The position numbers were made by a program, and so were the translations under genes. From contig JBBDRN010000044.1 in the NCBI GenBank assembly GCA_040905445.1, positions 15,568 through 79,567 on the forward strand: 64,000 nt of DNA. The letters run 5' to 3'. Shown here piece after piece: positions 61,310 through 64,000 of this stretch; the stretch's first letter is position 1; each line of letters starts with the position of its first letter. The DNA comes from SKPT01 sp040905445 (GTDB lineage: Bacteria; Planctomycetota; Phycisphaerae; Phycisphaerales; Phycisphaeraceae). The notes beneath the pieces were generated by a model, which saw only the letters and a program-made list of their open reading frames with translations, searched no databases and was not told the origin of the DNA.

Positions 61310-62338
61310 ATGGCAGACGCGCACACGATCGTTCTCATTCCGGGCGACGGCATCGGCCCTGAGGTGACGGCCGCGGTGCGGCGCGTGCTTGACGCGGCGG
61401 ATGCGCCGCTGGGCTTCGAGGAGCACCGGGCGGGCCTGGCGGCGCTGGAGGCCGGCCAGGACGTGCTGCCCGAGTCGACGCTCGAGGCGATCCGGGGGCA
61501 CCGGCTCGCGCTCAAGGGGCCTTGCACGACGCCGGTGGGCAAGGGGTTCACGTCGGTCAATGTGCAGTTGCGGCAGAAGCTGACGCTCTACGCCGCGTTC
61601 CGCCCGGTGCGCACGCTGCCCGGCGTGCCGACGCGGTTCGAGAACGTCGACCTCGTCATCGTGCGCGAGAACACGGAGGGCCTCTACAGCGGCGTGGAGA
61701 ACGAGATCGTGCCGGGGCTGATCACGACGCTGAAGATCACGACGGAGAAGGCGTCGACGCGCATCGCCCGCCGCGCGTTCGAGTACGCCCGCCGGCGGGG
61801 GCGCAAGCGCGTGACGGTCTTTCACAAGGCGAACATCATGAAGCTCGCCGACGGCCGTTTCCTCGACTGCGTCCAGCGCGTGCACGAGGAGGAGGGCTAC
61901 AGCGACATCACCTACGACACGATGATCATCGATGCCGGGTGCATGCGTCTCGTCCAGGCGCCCGAGACGTTCGACGTGCTGCTGATGGAGAACTTTTACG
62001 GCGACATCGTCTCCGACCTGGCCGCGGGGCTCGTCGGCGGGCTCGGCGTCGTGCCGGGGGCGAACATCGGTGACGACAGCGCGGTCTTCGAGGCGGTGCA
62101 TGGTTCGGCGCCGGACATTGCCGGCAGGGGCCTGGCGAACCCGCTGGCGCTGCTCATGTCCGCCGTGATGCTGCTGAACCACATCCACGAACGCGAGGGC
62201 GACGAGGCGTGCAAGGCGACGGCGAGGCGGATCCGGCAGGCGTATGACCAGGCGCTGGCCGACGGTCAGAAGACGCGCGACATCGGCGGCGAGCTGGGGA
62301 CCGATGCGTTCGCTCAAGCCATCATCGAACGGTTGTAG
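61310..62338 (+). CDS. NAD-type isocitrate dehydrogenase (isocitrate/isopropylmalate family)
   Basis: A 342-residue decarboxylating dehydrogenase. It has LIPGDGIGPEVTAAV, LKGPCTTPVGKGFTSVNVQL, the substrate-loop segment VRENTEGLYSGVENEIVPG, and NFYGDIVSDLAAGLVGGLG. The GVENEIVPGLITTLKITTEKAS stretch is typical of NAD-dependent IDH3-like enzymes rather than LeuB, so isocitrate to 2-oxoglutarate in the TCA cycle is most likely. TATACT lies seven bases before the ATG. A family A repeat follows. Confidence 0.9.
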   Translation: MADAHTIVLIPGDGIGPEVTAAVRRVLDAADAPLGFEEHRAGLAALEAGQDVLPESTLEAIRGHRLALKGPCTTPVGKGFTSVNVQLRQKLTLYAAFRPVRTLPGVPTRFENVDLVIVRENTEGLYSGVENEIVPGLITTLKITTEKASTRIARRAFEYARRRGRKRVTVFHKANIMKLADGRFLDCVQRVHEEEGYSDITYDTMIIDAGCMRLVQAPETFDVLLMENFYGDIVSDLAAGLVGGLGVVPGANIGDDSAVFEAVHGSAPDIAGRGLANPLALLMSAVMLLNHIHEREGDEACKATARRIRQAYDQALADGQKTRDIGGELGTDAFAQAIIERL

Positions 62339-62361
62339 CTCACCCACCAACCGCCGCGATC

Positions 62362-62427
62362 GCAGGGTCCGCGGCGCGGCCCTTGCCCGCGATGCCGAGC
62401 CCGAAAGGTCCGCGCAGCGGACCCTAC
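62362..62427. repeat. Family A inverted repeat pair (A6)
   Basis: CAGGGTCCGCGGCGCGGCCC and, in reverse, GGTCCGCGCAGCGGACCCTAC. It lies between the convergent IDH and glycosidase-like genes. Confidence 0.75.
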
Positions 62428-62483
62428 GGCAACTGGATCGTGCGGATCAATCGACGCGCACGGTCAGCCGCTGCGCCACGCCA

Positions 62484-63806
62484 TCACGCCACGCGCACCA
62501 TCGCCAGCCAGAGGGCGTCGCCTGGCGTTTCGAGGGTCTGCACGCCGGGCTCGACGCGCTGCGGGCGGACCCACTTGCCCTTGTGCAGCTTCATCCAGCG
62601 CAGCTCCGCGGGTCCGGGCAGATCGCGCAGGTCGAGCTCGACGCGGCCGGGCCCATCGAAGGCGAGGGCGTATTGCCGGCCGGGCTCGGCCATCAGGTAG
62701 ACGCCCTCGCCGTGGCTGAGCAGCTCCGGCGCCGGGGCGCATCGGAACCAGTCGAGTTCGGACGTGAACTTGCGCACGCTGGCGATGATGGCGGCCGCTT
62801 CGTGGTTGAGCCCCGGGCCGCGTGGCGGGCGGTGGAAGCGTGACGACGCCAGGCCGGCGAACAGGTTGCGCATGAGCTTGGGCGCGGCGCCGAAGTGGTC
62901 GCCGTAGATCTTGACGCAGTTGATCGGGCGGGGGCTCGGGGCGAGGTAGTCGCGCGCCTCCAGCAGCCGTCGATACTGCAGGCCGCGATCGCTGATCGGG
63001 TAGCCGGTGTTCTGTGAGACGTCGACGAAGCTGTAGGCCTGGGTGTCGTCGTACACGGTGCGGTGCGTGTCGTGCATGATGTCGTTGTGGCGGCGCATGT
63101 CGGCGGTGTGGACGCTGAGGCCGCGCTCGGCGGCGCGGCGCCGGGTGTGCATCGCCCAGTGGCGCGACCACTCGGCCGGCTCACCCGACTCGTTGTTCAT
63201 GCAGTAGAGCACGTTGGGGTAGTCAAGCGTCACATCGAGGACGCGGTCGACCCAGGCCTGCTGGATCTCGAGCAGCAGGCCGTTGTTCTCCAGCGGGGGC
63301 ACGGTGTGGAAGAAGCCGTGCGATGTCGGGTGCATCGCCGGCTCGAAGCCGACGACCTCGGGCAGGCTGGACAGTTCGGCGGTGTAGTTGATGTTGTTGC
63401 GCGGGTTGAACGGGTGGCGCGACCAGGGTTCGAGCGTCAGGTCCCACATGTCCCATAGCTCGAGCTGCACGATGATGCCGCGGTCGAACGCGAGGCGGAG
63501 CAGCGTTTCGAGGCGCTGGAAGTAGGCGTCGTCGAACCGGCGCAGGTCGAAGCGGTCGCCGTCGCGCGCGAAGGCGTAGACGTTGCCGGGGTCGCGGTCG
63601 CTCATCGTGTTGCGGATGTAGTTGCCGCCGGCGTCGACGAGGCGGTCGAGGTGGGCTTCGAGGGTCTCGTTCTCGAGCACGAGGTGGTTGAAGAGGTTGT
63701 CCTCGCCGCTGGCGCCGACGAGCAGGACGGGCTCGCCGCGGTAGCGCCAATACCACGGGTGATCGTCATCGGGGCCGATGCGGTCGGCGGGCGCGGGGTC
63801 GGGCAT
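62484..63806 (-). CDS. Glycoside hydrolase-like TIM-barrel protein
   Basis: A 440-residue protein with an N-terminal RGEPVLLVGASGEDNLFNH and NYIRNTMSDRDPGNVYAF, and YCMNNESGEPAEWSRHW with a Glu at the position of the acid/base in GH5/DUF4038-like barrels. The C-terminal part has a small beta-sandwich (about 370-440). The exact family and substrate are unknown. ATG 63806 was chosen over a 35-residue Pro-rich upstream extension; CGAGG is seven bases before it. It may degrade plant or algal glycans together with the uronate-isomerase and kinase genes. Confidence 0.7.
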   Translation of the reverse strand: MPDPAPADRIGPDDDHPWYWRYRGEPVLLVGASGEDNLFNHLVLENETLEAHLDRLVDAGGNYIRNTMSDRDPGNVYAFARDGDRFDLRRFDDAYFQRLETLLRLAFDRGIIVQLELWDMWDLTLEPWSRHPFNPRNNINYTAELSSLPEVVGFEPAMHPTSHGFFHTVPPLENNGLLLEIQQAWVDRVLDVTLDYPNVLYCMNNESGEPAEWSRHWAMHTRRRAAERGLSVHTADMRRHNDIMHDTHRTVYDDTQAYSFVDVSQNTGYPISDRGLQYRRLLEARDYLAPSPRPINCVKIYGDHFGAAPKLMRNLFAGLASSRFHRPPRGPGLNHEAAAIIASVRKFTSELDWFRCAPAPELLSHGEGVYLMAEPGRQYALAFDGPGRVELDLRDLPGPAELRWMKLHKGKWVRPQRVEPGVQTLETPGDALWLAMVRVA

Positions 63807-64000
63807 GGTCGGCCTCGGGCGGTGGAATGACCGATCGAGGATGATACATGATGGAGGTTCCGAAGCAGGCAACGGCGCCCGATCTCGATCGCGGGCGTTG
63901 ATCGGGCGCACCGTCCCCCGGCCGCTCCCCGGGGGGGGCAGCCTGTTAGAACGTGTGTGACAAGCCTCATCATCCCGGTTGCAGTCGATGAAGCATCAGG
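63807..64000. other. Upstream region of the glycosidase-like gene
   Basis: No gene is visible in the last 194 bases. GGCCGCTCCCCGGGGGGGGC near 63920 is a GC-rich stretch, and the rest is unremarkable. Confidence 0.5.

Noticed and set aside
60562..61560. A 1148-residue version of the GlnE-like protein.
   Set aside because: The added part is antisense to the genes at 60718 and 61310 and carries no motifs; ATG 60561 with TACGAT upstream is better.

Overview
The window is a high-GC (roughly 70%) bacterial chromosome fragment. It most likely comes from a Planctomycetes member of the Phycisphaerae type, as a draft or metagenome assembly, because it contains one run of ten Ns beside a C16 tract at 57783-57808. 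The assignment rests on a CAP-domain exoprotein with dockerin-type calcium repeats and a PEP-CTERM sorting tail, an H4MPT-type formyltransferase (Ftr/FhcD), a divergent uronate-isomerase relative, a GlnE-like enzyme with an ACT-rich N-terminus, and several repeat-rich intergenic spacers. It is an inference; no rRNA or tRNA gene is present to confirm it.

Layout. 1-10.2 kb: end of a membrane protein, a UxaC-like isomerase, a Gfo/Idh/MocA oxidoreductase, tilS, dapA, a subtilase and a methyltransferase plus HAD-UbiA pair. 10.3-16.5 kb: SH3 exoprotein, GspE-N-like protein, thiL-tsaE, yacG, a PhyH dioxygenase and dcd with two candidate NrdR boxes. 16.5-17.8 kb: a lower-GC pair ending in an ImmA/IrrE-type metallopeptidase. 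18-25 kb: small envelope genes, B12-dependent ribonucleotide reductase (nrdJ) followed by a candidate structured RNA and a strong terminator, then folK and queA. 25-27.7 kb: a receiver-groES-groEL operon on the minus strand. 28-35.3 kb: ABC ATPase, SDR, ROK kinase, MetE-like protein, MBL hydrolase, SRAP peptidase and mannose-1-phosphate guanylyltransferase. 35.4-39.2 kb: ferritin-like protein, MFS transporter and fhcD. 39.4-47 kb: an oligopeptide ABC transporter with two OppC-type permeases, OppB, OppD and a membrane-anchored binding protein. 47-52 kb: FGGY kinase diverging from a sugar epimerase, NfeD and the CAP/PEP-CTERM protein. 52.1-54.1 kb: an AAA ATPase plus DUF4276 pair resembling two-gene phage-defence modules. 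54-64 kb: leuC, GNAT, nrdR, CBS protein, a DUF1569 protein, the GlnE-like enzyme, an isocitrate dehydrogenase and a glycosidase-like protein.

Most genes are housekeeping. The class II reductase, dcd and the NrdR repressor form a dispersed dNTP-supply set. Uronate isomerase, FGGY kinase, epimerase, Gfo/Idh and glycosidase suggest polysaccharide and sugar-acid use.

The unusual layer is regulatory and repetitive. At least 13 genes have a -10-like hexamer 6-8 nt before the start codon and little or no Shine-Dalgarno, the signature of leaderless mRNAs. At least two palindromic repeat families and several heptamer-type repeat tracts sit at gene 3' ends and often supply the stop codon. Similar tracts have entered conserved proteins in frame (UxaC-like, TsaE, receiver, methyltransferase).
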